Assembly (NCBI GenBank): GCA_002336845.1
Contig: DDEX01000108.1
Location: forward strand, 48,404 to 112,403
Direction of reading: 5' to 3'
Length of the DNA stretch: 64,000 nucleotides
Source of the DNA: Rhodobacteraceae bacterium UBA1943
Lineage (GTDB): Bacteria > Pseudomonadota > Alphaproteobacteria > Rhodobacterales > Rhodobacteraceae
This document shows positions 8,942 through 18,198 of this stretch, in pieces (the stretch's first letter is position 1; each line of letters opens with the position of its first letter). A program made the translations under genes and the position numbers. The notes beneath the pieces are model-generated. The model ran no database searches and was not told where the DNA came from. It saw only the letters and a list, made by a program, of their open reading frames with translations.

Positions 8942-10305
8942 TGATGGGCAGCCTGCGCCGCCGCCTTCTGGCCTGGCTTCTGGCGGCGACGGTCGTTCTG
9001 GACCTGCTTGCCTTGGCCGATACCTGGCGCGAGGCGGCCGAAACCGCAACCGACCTGTCCGACCGGGTTCTTGCCGGATCGGCGCTGGCGATTGCCGAGC
9101 GCGTGACTGTCAGCGAGGATACGGGCCTGTCGGTCGATATTCCCTATTCCGCGCTGGAGATGCTGACATCGACCGCGCAGGACCGGGTGTTCTACCGGGT
9201 GGACGGGCCGCAGGGGTTCATCACCGGCTACGAACGGCTTGCGCGCGCCGAACCGGGTGCCGATGGCAAGGGTTTTGCCGACAGCAGCTTTGCCGGCGAT
9301 CCGATCCGCCTGATCACGCTTGCGCGCACCGCCACCACGGGCATCGGGGCGGTGCCTTTCACGGTGACGGTGGCGGAATCGACCCTTGCCCGACGGGAGT
9401 TGACACAAGCCATCCTGCTTTCATCGGCCCTGCGACTGCTTGGCATGATCCTTGGGGCGGCGGCCATCGTGTGGATTGCGGTTCCCCTGGCGCTGCGCCC
9501 GCTGAACCGGCTGAGCGAGGCAATTGCCGACCGCTCGCCCGACGATCTGTCACCCATCCGTGCCGAGGTGCCGACCGAGGTGCAAGGGTTGGTAGAGGCG
9601 GTGAACTCGCTGATGCTGCGGCTTGAGACGGCTCTGGATGCCTTGCGCAACTTTACAGGTAACGCGGGACATCAATTGCGAACGCCCCTGGCGGTGATCC
9701 GCACGCAACTGGCACTGGCCGAGCGATCGGATACCCCCGACGCTGCGCGTCAGGCCACGGCCAAGGCCGATGCCGCCCTTGCCGATGCCGAACGCATTCT
9801 TGCGCAGCTTTTGCTGCTGGCGCGGGTCGATGCCGCCGCTGGCCAATCGGGGGCCCCGGTCGAGGTGGCGGCGCTGGCCCGCGAGGTGACTGGCGAGATG
9901 ATACCCCGCGCCGCCGCAGCAGGAATCGACCTGGGCTTTACCGGCGGCCCGGCCTTCGCGCGGGCCGAGCCGGTCCTCTTGGCCGAGGCGTTGAAGAACC
10001 TGATCGACAATGCCCTTGCCTATGCCGGAACGGGCACTGTGGTGACGGTAGAGGTGGCGCGCGGCGAGCAAACCGTTGTTCTGGCGGTCGAGGATGACGG
10101 CCCGGGCATCCCTGCCGCCGCCCGCGCCCGGCTGACGGCGCGCTTCGCCCGTGGCGCCTCGGGACAGGCGGGGCTGGGCCTTGGCCTGCCCATCGTGGCC
10201 GAAATCGCGGCGCTGTTCGGCGGGCAGTTGCTTTTGGTGCGCGGCCCGCAAGGCAAGGGCCTGCGCGCCGAATTGTATCTTCCAAACGCGGAGATCCCAG
10301 CATGA
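8941..10305 (+). CDS. tctE: Sensor histidine kinase, TctE-like
   Basis: 454 residues: an N-terminal membrane helix (about 8-28), a periplasmic sensor region up to about 155 that matches the short TctE-type input domain, a second membrane helix (about 160-185), a HAMP-like linker, the dimerisation helix with phosphoacceptor H244 in GHQLRTPL, and an ATPase domain with the N box (NLIDNALAY), DDGPGIP and GLGLGLPIV. All catalytic boxes are present. It probably senses extracellular carboxylate, possibly through the neighbouring binding protein, and phosphorylates the partner regulator. Its stop overlaps the next gene by four bases, which ties an unrelated folate gene to the transcript. Confidence 0.9.
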   Translation: MMGSLRRRLLAWLLAATVVLDLLALADTWREAAETATDLSDRVLAGSALAIAERVTVSEDTGLSVDIPYSALEMLTSTAQDRVFYRVDGPQGFITGYERLARAEPGADGKGFADSSFAGDPIRLITLARTATTGIGAVPFTVTVAESTLARRELTQAILLSSALRLLGMILGAAAIVWIAVPLALRPLNRLSEAIADRSPDDLSPIRAEVPTEVQGLVEAVNSLMLRLETALDALRNFTGNAGHQLRTPLAVIRTQLALAERSDTPDAARQATAKADAALADAERILAQLLLLARVDAAAGQSGAPVEVAALAREVTGEMIPRAAAAGIDLGFTGGPAFARAEPVLLAEALKNLIDNALAYAGTGTVVTVEVARGEQTVVLAVEDDGPGIPAAARARLTARFARGASGQAGLGLGLPIVAEIAALFGGQLLLVRGPQGKGLRAELYLPNAEIPA

Positions 10306-10976
10306 TGGACCGTGAACAGCGCCCGCCTTCCTCGCCAGTCTGTTCGCTGGCTGAAGTGGAAGGGCATGACGTGCAACAGGAACTGGAGGTCGCCCGCTGG
10401 CGGCGTGCCGAACGCGAACGGTTGCGCGCCGAACGCATGGCGCTGGGCGTGGCCGCGCGGCAGGATTGGGCGACTGCCCTCATGCGTCATCTTTCGGCGG
10501 GCCTGCCCGGCTGGCTGGGCGATCCGAAAGGCCGGGTGATCTCGGGCTATTGGCCGATCAAGGGAGAGGCGGACTTGCGCCCCTGGCTGACCGCATTGCA
10601 CGCGGCGGGGGCGCTTGTCGTGCTGCCGGTGGTGGTTCAAAAGGCCAGCCCGCTGGTCTTTCGCCGCTGGCACCCCGGTATGACGATGGAGCGGGGCGAC
10701 TGGAACATCCCTGTGCCGCCTGCATCTGCCGAGGTGCTTCATCCAGACCTTGCACTGGCGCCCTTGGTCGGCTGGGACCGCGCAAATTATCGGCTGGGCT
10801 ATGGCGGCGGGTATTTCGACCGCACGCTGGCTGCATCCCGCCCGCGTCCCTTTGTGGTGGGCGTAGGTTTGCAATCGGCTGAACTGCCCACCGTCTTCCC
10901 GCAATGGCACGATATTCCGATGTCGGTCATCGTGACCGAAGCGGGCACGGTTGGAACGGGTGCTCAGTCGATCTGA
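10302..10976 (+). CDS. 5-formyltetrahydrofolate cyclo-ligase
   Basis: 224 residues with the family's closing motif [11 protein letters not shown] near residue 166 and the earlier [10 protein letters not shown] and [11 protein letters not shown] segments. The enzyme converts 5-formyl-THF to 5,10-methenyl-THF with ATP in the cytoplasm. The N-terminal 25 or so residues are longer than usual; the ATG at 10302 overlaps the kinase stop (ATGA), and a later internal start cannot be excluded. The last 13 bases overlap the convergent Trm112-like gene. Confidence 0.88.
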   Translation: MMDREQRPPSSPVCSLAEVEGHDVQQELEVARWRRAERERLRAERMALGVAARQDWATALMRHLSAGLPGWLGDPKGRVISGYWPIKGEADLRPWLTALHAAGALVVLPVVVQKASPLVFRRWHPGMTMERGDWNIPVPPASAEVLHPDLALAPLVGWDRANYRLGYGGGYFDRTLAASRPRPFVVGVGLQSAELPTVFPQWHDIPMSVIVTEAGTVGTGAQSI

Positions 10977-11146
10977 CGTGCCTCGCTGACCAGCATGATC
11001 GGAATGCCGTCACGGATCGGAAAGGCCAGATGCGCGGCCTTGGAAATCAGCTCCTGCGCTTCGGCGTCATAGGTCAGCACGGCGTGGGTGACCGGGCAAA
11101 CCAGCGCCTCGAGCATACGCCGGTCGTAAAGGGGGGTATCGGTCAT
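10964..11146 (-). CDS. Trm112-like small protein
   Basis: 60 residues with the short bacterial Trm112/UPF0434 layout: [10 protein letters not shown] near the N-terminus and [16 protein letters not shown] at the end. Bacterial members often keep only one cysteine, as here, so zinc binding is doubtful. The role is not settled; eukaryotic Trm112 activates methyltransferases. The start overlaps the upstream Lon-domain gene by four bases (ATGA), and the 3' end overlaps the convergent cyclo-ligase gene. Confidence 0.85.
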   Translation of the reverse strand: MTDTPLYDRRMLEALVCPVTHAVLTYDAEAQELISKAAHLAFPIRDGIPIMLVSEARQID

Positions 11147-11787
11147 TGCAGAGCCTCGTCAGGGGCGCCGCCAGAGCGCAGCGCGAATTCGATCAGGGTC
11201 ACCAGCGTTTCGCGCCGGGCAGTCAACGACGGGGATTCCAGCAGCGCCTGTTTGTCCTCGGGCGACAGCGGTAACAGCATGGACAGCGCATTGATCAGCA
11301 TCTCTGTCTCGGCATCCTTCAGGCTGGACCAATCGGTCCCCAGCTTGCGCGCCGCCAGAAAGCGGCCCAGCAGATCAAGAAAGGCGTGCCTGTCAAAGCC
11401 GCTGTCCTCCTCGGGCAGGCCGAGGTCGCGGGCGAAGGGCGCCCAATCCACCAGGCAGCGGCGATAGGGCGAAAAGCCTTGCACTTCTTCACGGATGCGA
11501 AAGCGCGACACGCCAGTCAGCGTGATCATGTAGCGCCCGTCCTCGGTTTCGTTGAACGCGGTCAGCCGACCGGCACAGCCGATGGCTGACAGCCGCTTTT
11601 CGCCCCCCGGCACGTCGCGCGGCTGGATCATCCCGATCAGCCGCGCGGGCGACTTCAGGCAGTCGTCCAACATCGCCAGATAGCGCGGCTCGAAGATATG
11701 CAAGGGCAACCGGGCGCGTGGCAGCAGCAGCGCACCCGGCAACGGAAAGACCGCAATCGTATCGGGCAGGTCGATGGCTTTCATCAT
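11143..11787 (-). CDS. Lon N-terminal (substrate-binding) domain protein
   Basis: About 214 residues opening with a [17 protein letters not shown] pattern and [14 protein letters not shown], the signature of the Lon substrate-binding (PUA-like) domain, without any ATPase or protease part. Such stand-alone proteins are common in alphaproteobacteria and their role is unknown; substrate recognition or redox-related functions are guessed from their frequent neighbour, a thioredoxin-TPR gene, which is also the neighbour here (26 bases upstream). Two adjacent ATGs (11787 and 11784) follow a GGGGG; a longer upstream frame lacks family similarity. Confidence 0.85.
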   Translation of the reverse strand: MMKAIDLPDTIAVFPLPGALLLPRARLPLHIFEPRYLAMLDDCLKSPARLIGMIQPRDVPGGEKRLSAIGCAGRLTAFNETEDGRYMITLTGVSRFRIREEVQGFSPYRRCLVDWAPFARDLGLPEEDSGFDRHAFLDLLGRFLAARKLGTDWSSLKDAETEMLINALSMLLPLSPEDKQALLESPSLTARRETLVTLIEFALRSGGAPDEALQ

Positions 11788-11813
11788 GCCCCCGAAAATA
11801 GCGCGAAAAGGGT

Positions 11814-12734
11814 TCAGGCGAAGATCATCGACGACAGGCGGCGGCGGCCCTTGAGGACAATGGGATCCTGCGGCTTCAGCGCATCGAAAATCGTGAAAAG
11901 CTGCGCGCGCGCGGCACCGTCGTTCCATTCGCGGTCCAGCTTGAACAGGTCAAGCAGGGTATCCACCGCCCCTTCGACATCGCCGGTGGCGTGCAGCGCG
12001 GTGGCCAGATCAAACATCACCTGCCGGTCGCCGGGGGCCTTGGCCAGTGCTGCGCGCAATTCCTCAACCGGGCCAGCCTTGGCGGCTTGCTTGGCCAGTT
12101 CAATCTGCGCCCGTGCCGCCTCGACCTCTTTCGACTTGGCAAGGGCGGCGGGGGCGTTGGTCACCAGCACCTCGGCCTGATCCAGATTGCCCACCGCAAG
12201 ATGGGCGCGGATCAGCCCGCCATAGGCACCGGCATTCTCGGGCTCTTCCTCAAGGATCGCGGCAAAGGTTTCAGCCGCATCGGCAGCCGCGCCCTCGGCC
12301 AGCATCTGCTCTGCCGCCTCAAGCGCCTCGGCCAGACCGCCATCGGCGGCACCTGGACCCATCGCCCCGACCGTCTCGACGAACCGCTTGATGTCGGACG
12401 GCGGCAGCGCGCCCTGAAAGCCGTCAACCGGCTGGCCCTGCCAGAAGGCATAAACGGTTGGAATCGACTGGATTCGCAATTGGCTTGCGATCATCTGGTT
12501 TTCATCGACATTCACCTTGACCATCCGCACGGCCCCCTTGGCGGCGGTGACGGCGGCTTCCAGCGCGGGGCCAAGCGTTTTACAGGGCCCACACCATGGC
12601 GCCCAGAAATCGACGATCACCGGAACCTCGCGCGAGGTTTCGATCACATCCTTCATGAAGGTGGCTTCGCTACCGTCCTTGATCAGGTCGGCGTTGGCAG
12701 GTTGCGCGGCGGTCTTTTCGGCGGTCCCGAACAT
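11814..12734 (-). CDS. Thioredoxin-TPR protein, CnoX/YbbN-type co-chaperone
   Basis: 306 residues. A thioredoxin domain (about 22-130) has the redox pair C48/C51 in WAPWCGPCK and the cis-proline segment IQSIPT; the alanine-rich rest (about 145-305) forms TPR-like helices. This is the CnoX/YbbN layout, a holdase that protects proteins from oxidation and hands them to chaperones. The E. coli protein lacks an active CXXC while others such as the Caulobacter one keep it, and this one keeps it. The start ATG at 12734 follows GAGGATGCC. Confidence 0.88.
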   Translation of the reverse strand: MFGTAEKTAAQPANADLIKDGSEATFMKDVIETSREVPVIVDFWAPWCGPCKTLGPALEAAVTAAKGAVRMVKVNVDENQMIASQLRIQSIPTVYAFWQGQPVDGFQGALPPSDIKRFVETVGAMGPGAADGGLAEALEAAEQMLAEGAAADAAETFAAILEEEPENAGAYGGLIRAHLAVGNLDQAEVLVTNAPAALAKSKEVEAARAQIELAKQAAKAGPVEELRAALAKAPGDRQVMFDLATALHATGDVEGAVDTLLDLFKLDREWNDGAARAQLFTIFDALKPQDPIVLKGRRRLSSMIFA

Positions 12735-12859
12735 GGCATCCTCGAACGGAAAGGGTGGGTTGCCCGCAATATGAGGTGCTTTGCCGCCGAATTGAAGGGG
12801 GTGGTCAGGGTTTACAGTCGCCGAGGCGCCGCCTAGCCTGCCCGGAAAAGGAGGCTGCG

Positions 12860-13498
12860 ATGCCCGTTCTTCTGTGCTTTGGCGACAGCAACACCCATGG
12901 TACGCCGCCGATGCGGCGGCAGGGCGAATACAACCGCTTCGACGCCACCACCCGTTGGCCGGTGCTGGCGGCACGGGCGCTTGGCTGGGAGCTGGTGGAG
13001 GAAGGGTTGCCGGGGCGCACCGCGCAATTCGCCGACCCGGTGATGGGCGCGCATATGGATGGGCGCGACGGGCTGAAAATTGCCCTGCAAAGCCACGGGC
13101 CGATCGATTTCCTGTCGATCATGCTGGGCACCAATGATGCCAAGGCCCGTTATGGTGCCAGCCCCGAACTGATCACCGGCGGAATTGCCGCGTTGCTGGA
13201 CATCGCGCAGTCCGTGGAAATGCAGGATCGGCATGGCGGTTTCCGCATTCTGCTGATCTGCCCGCCGCCGGTTCTGGAGCAGGGTCCGATCATGGATCAG
13301 TTCTATGGCGCAAGGGCGCGGGGGCTGGCCTTGCCGCCGTTGTTCGCCAACCTTGCCCGCGCAAGGCGCTGCGGTTTTCTGGACGCGGGCACGCTGATTG
13401 AGGTCAGCCCGCAGGATGGCGTGCATTTCGAGGCAGCCACCCATGCTGTGCTTGCCCGGGGTGTGGCGCAGGCGCTGGCCGATCTGGCGGCAGGCTGA
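12860..13498 (+). CDS. SGNH/GDSL-family esterase
   Basis: 212 residues with the SGNH blocks in order: GDSN with nucleophile S10, the oxyanion glycine in EEGLPGR, GTND with N92, and D186/H189 in DGVHF. There is no signal peptide, so it is probably a cytoplasmic carbohydrate or lipid esterase of the arylesterase branch. The start is well supported by AAGGAGG five bases before the ATG. It stands alone, divergent from the thioredoxin gene and convergent with the glycosyltransferase gene that begins the polysaccharide locus. A deacetylase role there is possible but unsupported. Confidence 0.88.
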   Translation: MPVLLCFGDSNTHGTPPMRRQGEYNRFDATTRWPVLAARALGWELVEEGLPGRTAQFADPVMGAHMDGRDGLKIALQSHGPIDFLSIMLGTNDAKARYGASPELITGGIAALLDIAQSVEMQDRHGGFRILLICPPPVLEQGPIMDQFYGARARGLALPPLFANLARARRCGFLDAGTLIEVSPQDGVHFEAATHAVLARGVAQALADLAAG

Positions 13499-13503
13499 GG
13501 GTT

Positions 13504-14280
13504 TCAGGCGGAGGGGCCCAGATCGACCCAGCCGCAGCGGCGCGCGAATTCTTCGGGCCGGACCTCGGTATCAATCGCCATGTTCTGGCGGAAGTCGCGC
13601 GACCGCCAGTCGTTCCAGCGGTTGCGCCAGATATGCAGGCCCGACCGGGAAATCTTGATGATCGGCGACCGCAACGGCAGCACCGCCCGCCACTTGCGGC
13701 GCATATAGTGGTAACAGGCGGTGAAGTCGCTGTCCAAAGCCTCGTGATAGCGGTCGTTGTGAATCAGCGGCAGCGCACCGGCATAGGCGCGGAACCCCTT
13801 GGTCCGTGCCGTGGCCACAATGTCAGTGCCATACATATGCCAGCCCGGCAGCCCCTCGTCGAACCGCAAACCCGCAGACCGCTTCATGATGATCAGCAAT
13901 TCGTCGAAACTTTGCACCTCGACCGGGGTAAGGGCCACGCTTCCTGCGATCAGCCCGATGGAAGACGACCACACCGGCCCGATATGTGCCGCATCAAGAC
14001 CGACGCCAAAGCTGCCGAACAGCGCCCAGTCCTCGGGCAGTTCGGCCAGTCGGGCGCGTAGTACGGCGTCCCAGCCCTTCGGCAGATAGACATCATGGTG
14101 GACGAACACCACGATGTCGGCGTCGGTGGCATCCAGTGCGCGATTATAGGCGACCGAGGCCGACGGCGCGCCCCATTCGACATAAAGCGGCAGGCTGCCA
14201 TCGACGATGCAGGGAGAACGGCCAAGGTTGGCGTTCAGGATCGCCTCGGAATGGCTGGCACAGCACAGGACGATGTTCAT
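13504..14280 (-). CDS. GT-A-fold glycosyltransferase
   Basis: 258 residues without membrane segments. FVHHDVYLP around residue 60 takes the place of the DXD metal site, GTDIVATARTKG and LIHNDRYH follow, which is the arrangement of a small group of family-A glycosyltransferases found in polysaccharide loci. The sugar donor and acceptor cannot be predicted. Its start overlaps the stop of the upstream GT4 gene (ATGA), so the two are co-translated. Its 3' end meets the esterase gene convergently with a five-base gap. Confidence 0.72.
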   Translation of the reverse strand: MNIVLCCASHSEAILNANLGRSPCIVDGSLPLYVEWGAPSASVAYNRALDATDADIVVFVHHDVYLPKGWDAVLRARLAELPEDWALFGSFGVGLDAAHIGPVWSSSIGLIAGSVALTPVEVQSFDELLIIMKRSAGLRFDEGLPGWHMYGTDIVATARTKGFRAYAGALPLIHNDRYHEALDSDFTACYHYMRRKWRAVLPLRSPIIKISRSGLHIWRNRWNDWRSRDFRQNMAIDTEVRPEEFARRCGWVDLGPSA

Positions 14281-15494
14281 GGTTGCTCTCCGAACAGGCG
14301 GGCCAGCTTTGCCGCCTCTTGATCAATATCGTGCCGGGCAAACACCCGGGCGCGCGCAGCCGCGCCCATGGCCCGTAGTGTCTGGGGCGGCGTGGCGGCC
14401 AGCGTGCCGATGGCCATGGCAAGGGCTGCCGCATCGCCCGCAGGCACAAGCCAGCCCACCTCTGGTGTGACCAGTTCCGGCACCCCGGCAATCGTGGTCG
14501 CAATCACAGGCCTGCCTGCCGCCATCGCCTCCATCACCACCACGGGCAACCCCTCGGCAAACGAGGGCAGGATAAGGGCCGTCGCATTTGCCAGTGCCTG
14601 CTTGACCCCGGTCTCGTCCTGCCAGCCGGCCAGACGGATGCGGCCCGACAGACCGGCGCTGGCAATCGCGGCTTCGATCTGGCTGCGCAACTCGCCGTCA
14701 CCCACCAGTGTCAGGCGCAGGCCGGGCAGGGCAGGGGCGGCAAGCGCCATTGCATCGACCAAGAGGCCAAAGCCTTTTTGCCCGGCCAGGCGACCAATGG
14801 CGACCAGGTGCGGCCCTCCGTCGGGCAGGGGGGCCGGGCTGGCAAAGCCGCCGGGTTCGATGCCGCAATGAACCACGGCAATCTTGCTCCAGTCCTTGGG
14901 CGCAGCCCATCGGCACAACTGGCTGCGGCCATAGGATGAAATTGCCACCACCGCCTTTGCGCCGGCGATCTTGTCTCCCAGTGCCAGGGCGTGGGGGGCG
15001 TCGAATTCCTCAGGGCCATGGGCGGTAAAGCTATAGTCCGGCCCGCCCATCAACCTTGCCAGCATGGCGACGGTGGCAGAGTTGGTGCCGAAATGCGCGT
15101 GCAGATGGCTGACACCTTCATGCTTGCAACGCCGGGCAACATGTGCCGCCTCAAGCCAATAGACCACATGGCGCAACCGCCCGCCGGTTCCAGGCACACC
15201 GCCCGCGCCACGCGCGCCGCAGGCCAAAGCCAGCCGCAACGCCTTGACGGCCTGCCCCGGGCGCGCCGCCATCCACCCAAAGGCCGAGGTTGCCAGCCGA
15301 CGCCCGCCCATTTCCAGCACATGCTCGGTGCGCCGGTTTTCGGCCAGGTCGGCCGCATCCTTCAGGGCCGCACGATCCGACCGCATCGACAGACGCAGCA
15401 CGCTGTGCCCCTGCCGTTCCAGCGCGGCAATCTCGCGCCGGATGAACGTGTGCGAGGCACGCGGATAGGTATTGACCAGATAGGCAATCTTCAC
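14277..15494 (-). CDS. Family 4 glycosyltransferase
   Basis: 405 residues with the GT-B layout: an N-terminal acceptor lobe (YLVNTYPRASHTFIRRE, as in colanic-acid WcaL-type enzymes), HLHAHFG in the middle, and the donor-binding C-terminal lobe with the E-x7-E motif in FAEGLPVVVMEAM followed by GRPVIATTIAGVPE. It transfers a sugar from a nucleotide donor to the growing lipid-linked repeat unit at the inner face of the cytoplasmic membrane. It is divergent from the flippase gene across a 135-base gap. Confidence 0.88.
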   Translation of the reverse strand: MKIAYLVNTYPRASHTFIRREIAALERQGHSVLRLSMRSDRAALKDAADLAENRRTEHVLEMGGRRLATSAFGWMAARPGQAVKALRLALACGARGAGGVPGTGGRLRHVVYWLEAAHVARRCKHEGVSHLHAHFGTNSATVAMLARLMGGPDYSFTAHGPEEFDAPHALALGDKIAGAKAVVAISSYGRSQLCRWAAPKDWSKIAVVHCGIEPGGFASPAPLPDGGPHLVAIGRLAGQKGFGLLVDAMALAAPALPGLRLTLVGDGELRSQIEAAIASAGLSGRIRLAGWQDETGVKQALANATALILPSFAEGLPVVVMEAMAAGRPVIATTIAGVPELVTPEVGWLVPAGDAAALAMAIGTLAATPPQTLRAMGAAARARVFARHDIDQEAAKLARLFGEQP

Positions 15495-15629
15495 GGGGCA
15501 CCTTTTTCGGCCCGCCTAACGCTGCCCTGCGGCAAAGTTGTGGCCAAGACCTGTGCCCGCAGCCATAACCCGGACAGAAGCCACTGGTAAAGCGGGTCGG
15601 AATCGGCTTTCGCAGGTGCAAAGGTCGTT

Positions 15630-16985
15630 ATGGGTGCTGCGATGGGATTTGCCCGAGTGTTGTCTGGTCAGGGGCTGTTTTCGCGTGCGATGCGCGGCTC
15701 GATGGTGACGGCGGGGGCCTATGCGGTGTCGCAGGGGTTGCGGCTGGCCTCCAACCTGGTTCTGGCACGGCTGCTGTATCCTGAGGCATTCGGGATCATG
15801 GCCCTGGTCTCGGTCGCGCTGGTCGGGCTGGCGATGTTCTCCGATCTTGGGCTTGGCCCGGCGATCTCGCAAAGTCCCCGGGGCGATGACCCCGATTTCC
15901 TGAATACTGCCTGGACCCTGAATGCCCTGCGCGGGCTGGTTCTGTGGTTGATGACCTGCGCGCTGGCCTGGCCGATGGCGCGGCTTTATCAGGCGCCGGA
16001 TCTTGCCTGGCTGCTGCCCGCCGCCGGGATCACGCTGCTGATCAGCGGCTTCAACCCGACACGGATCGACACGGCGAACCGTCATTTGCTGCTGGGCCGG
16101 GTCACCGCGCTGGACCTGACCTCGCAGGTGATCGGGACGACGGCGATGATCGGGCTATCGCTATGGCTGCGATCGGTCTGGGCGCTGGTGCTGGGGGCCA
16201 TCATCGGGTCGCTGGCCAAGCTGGTGCTGAACTCGATTTTCTTGCCAGGGCAGGTTAACCGCCCGCAATGGGAGCCGGTGGCCGCGCGCAGCCTGATCCA
16301 CTTTGGCAAATGGATCTTTCTGTCCACGGCCTGTGGCTTTCTGCTCTCGCAGGGCGACAAGGCTATTTTCGGCGCGTGGCTGACCCTGCCAGAGCTGGGG
16401 GTCTATAACATTGGCTGGTTCCTGGCTTCTTTTCCGGTGCTGCTGGCAGGGTCGGTGATCAGCCGGATCATGATACCGCTTTATCGCGACTTCCCCCCTG
16501 CGGCGAGTGTCGCGAACTTTCGGCGGATGCGCCGCCTGCGCTTTGCCGCCTCTGGCCTGACGATCGGGCTGCTTGCGGTGCTGGGCCTGGTCGGCGTACC
16601 GCTGGTCCATCTGCTTTACGATCAGCGGTATGCCGGCTCGGGGGCAATCATCGTGGCCATGGCCTGCGTGCAGATGCCCGGTGTCATCGGTATGACCTAC
16701 GACCAATCGGCTCTGGCGGCCGGAGATTCGCGTAACTACTTTCTGGTCATCGCGCTTAAGGCCGTGATCCAGACGCTTTCCTTTCTGGTCGGCATGTCGA
16801 TGGGCGGGCTGTTCGGTGCGCTTGCCGCCCAAGGGGTGGCACTATGTGTGATGCACCTGCCGATCATTTGGCTGGCCCGCCGCCACCAGGCCTGGGATGG
16901 GTTGCACGATCTGGTATTCTTCGCTTTGGCAGCACTGCTTTGCGCAGCGGTGCTTTGGCTCAATAAGGGTGTCCTGCCCCTGTAG
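15630..16985 (+). CDS. Polysaccharide flippase, Wzx/MOP superfamily
   Basis: 451 residues with about 12-14 hydrophobic helices and the N-terminal pattern AYAVSQGLRLASNLVLARLLYPEAFG, which is typical of the polysaccharide-synthesis branch of the MOP superfamily. It is expected to flip undecaprenyl-linked repeat units to the periplasmic side for polymerisation. Start at the ATG preceded by AAAGG; a second ATG lies four codons on. It faces a 426-base spacer before the ExoY-like gene. Confidence 0.87.
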   Translation: MGAAMGFARVLSGQGLFSRAMRGSMVTAGAYAVSQGLRLASNLVLARLLYPEAFGIMALVSVALVGLAMFSDLGLGPAISQSPRGDDPDFLNTAWTLNALRGLVLWLMTCALAWPMARLYQAPDLAWLLPAAGITLLISGFNPTRIDTANRHLLLGRVTALDLTSQVIGTTAMIGLSLWLRSVWALVLGAIIGSLAKLVLNSIFLPGQVNRPQWEPVAARSLIHFGKWIFLSTACGFLLSQGDKAIFGAWLTLPELGVYNIGWFLASFPVLLAGSVISRIMIPLYRDFPPAASVANFRRMRRLRFAASGLTIGLLAVLGLVGVPLVHLLYDQRYAGSGAIIVAMACVQMPGVIGMTYDQSALAAGDSRNYFLVIALKAVIQTLSFLVGMSMGGLFGALAAQGVALCVMHLPIIWLARRHQAWDGLHDLVFFALAALLCAAVLWLNKGVLPL

Positions 16986-17411
16986 GGCGTGTGGCACGTT
17001 GTGGTCTTTCCAGAAACGGTGAAAACGGGCGATTTGTGGGGCGCAAGTCGCCCGGAGCCTGTGGCTGTGGCGCAAGAAGCATCACATGGCGGCGAATCAG
17101 CACATTTCTTGAACATAATTCACAAAGGGCGGGCACAATTCACGGTTGTGGTGCGGCTAAATGAGGCAAGAAATGGGCGAACGATAGGCGCAAATGTGAA
17201 GTTAACGAGGTCGCCCTGGGCCGCTCTGATCTCGCTAATTCGCCTCGAATTGAGGTAAAATGCCGAAGTGGGGGCGTTCTGCCAGAGTGCCAAAGATGAT
17301 GTGGATTGCAATTTTCCCGTCCGGGTGGTCGGGACGCGTGAAAGGTTTATGGCCCAAAGTACTTGGCCAAAGACAATTGATCCCCTGTTTACTGTTTCGT
17401 GGTGAGTGACA
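16986..17411. promoter_or_regulatory. 426-base spacer upstream of the ExoY-like gene, with a 20-base-period direct repeat
   Basis: No coding frame is convincing here. A nine-pair hairpin with one wobble (17027-17035 with 17045-17053) lies 40 bases after the flippase stop and may be a weak terminator. Two near-identical decamers, CATAATTCAC at 17114-17123 and CACAATTCAC at 17134-17143, are exactly 20 bases apart, i.e. on the same face of the helix, and are a candidate regulator site. The region is clearly richer in A/T than the flanking genes, as expected for a promoter. I cannot assign the -35/-10 boxes. Confidence 0.45.
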
Positions 17412-18107
17412 ATGACGGCTACATTTCCTGAGTTTGGTACTTCTGGCGCGTCCTCGGTCGCGGTCAGGCCAGCTACCGCCCTCCGCATGACGGGGCGTTC
17501 TGGCCTTTATCGCAACGCCGTCAAGCGCATGCTTGACGTGACGGCGGTCGCCGTGGCGGTGCCACTGGTTGTGCCGGTCGTGCTTGCCGTGGCCGTTGTG
17601 GTGTCACGCGATGGCGGCAGCCCGTTCTATTCGCAAATGCGGGTCGGCAAGAATGGCAAGCGTTTTCGCATGTGGAAGCTGCGCAGCATGGTTCCTGATG
17701 CCGACGAACGCATGGCAGCCCATCTGGAAGCCGATCCCAAGGCCCGCCAGGAATGGGAGTTGACCCAGAAGCTGCGGAACGATCCGCGGATCACCCGGAT
17801 TGGCAGGCTGATCCGCAAGACGTCACTGGATGAGCTGCCGCAGCTTTGGAACGTGCTTAAGGGCGATATGTCGCTGGTCGGCCCTCGTCCGATGATGACC
17901 TGCCAAGAGGCGCTGTATCCCGGCACGGCCTATTACCTTCTGCGCCCGGGCTGCACCGGCTATTGGCAAACCTCTGCCCGGAACGAGACCACTTTTGAGG
18001 CGCGGGCCGAATTCGATGCGGCCTATGAGGCAGAACTTTCTTTGTGGACTGACGTCAAGGTGCTGCTCAAGACAGTGGGCGTCATTCTGCGCGGGACGGG
18101 TTGCTGA
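17412..18107 (+). CDS. Polyprenyl-phosphate sugar-1-phosphate transferase, ExoY-like
   Basis: 231 residues: a disordered N-terminal stretch, one membrane helix (about 45-65), and the conserved catalytic core with GSPFYSQMRVGKNG, FRMWKLRSM, RITRIGRLIRKTSLDELPQ and DMSLVGPRP. This is the short ExoY/UndPP-sugar transferase type that starts repeat-unit assembly by placing a sugar phosphate on undecaprenyl phosphate. An in-frame GTG six bases upstream (17406) is an alternative start. A perfect bidirectional terminator follows the gene. Its presence marks the locus as a Wzx/Wzy-type exopolysaccharide locus. Confidence 0.93.
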   Translation: MTATFPEFGTSGASSVAVRPATALRMTGRSGLYRNAVKRMLDVTAVAVAVPLVVPVVLAVAVVVSRDGGSPFYSQMRVGKNGKRFRMWKLRSMVPDADERMAAHLEADPKARQEWELTQKLRNDPRITRIGRLIRKTSLDELPQLWNVLKGDMSLVGPRPMMTCQEALYPGTAYYLLRPGCTGYWQTSARNETTFEARAEFDAAYEAELSLWTDVKVLLKTVGVILRGTGC

Positions 18108-18138
18108 CAGTATCTTGGCATTATCTGCCGGCGAAAGA

Positions 18139-18174
18139 AAATCAAAGGCCCGCCACATGGCGGGCCTTTGATTT
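18139..18174. terminator. Bidirectional terminator between the ExoY-like and Wzz-like genes
   Basis: A perfect 16-base-pair inverted repeat (18139-18154 with 18159-18174) around the loop ACAT. The stem has a GC-rich core flanked by AAATC/GATTT, which gives a U-rich tail on either strand. It lies 31 bases behind the plus-strand gene and 25 bases behind the minus-strand gene, so it can serve both convergent transcripts. Confidence 0.88.
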
Positions 18175-18198
18175 GGCGAAGACCCCGAGCGCGGCCCG

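Noticed and set aside
13503..13504. Assignment of the SGNH hydrolase gene to the polysaccharide locus
   Set aside because: It is convergent with the first glycosyltransferase gene, has its own strong ribosome site and lacks a signal peptide, so membership cannot be supported.
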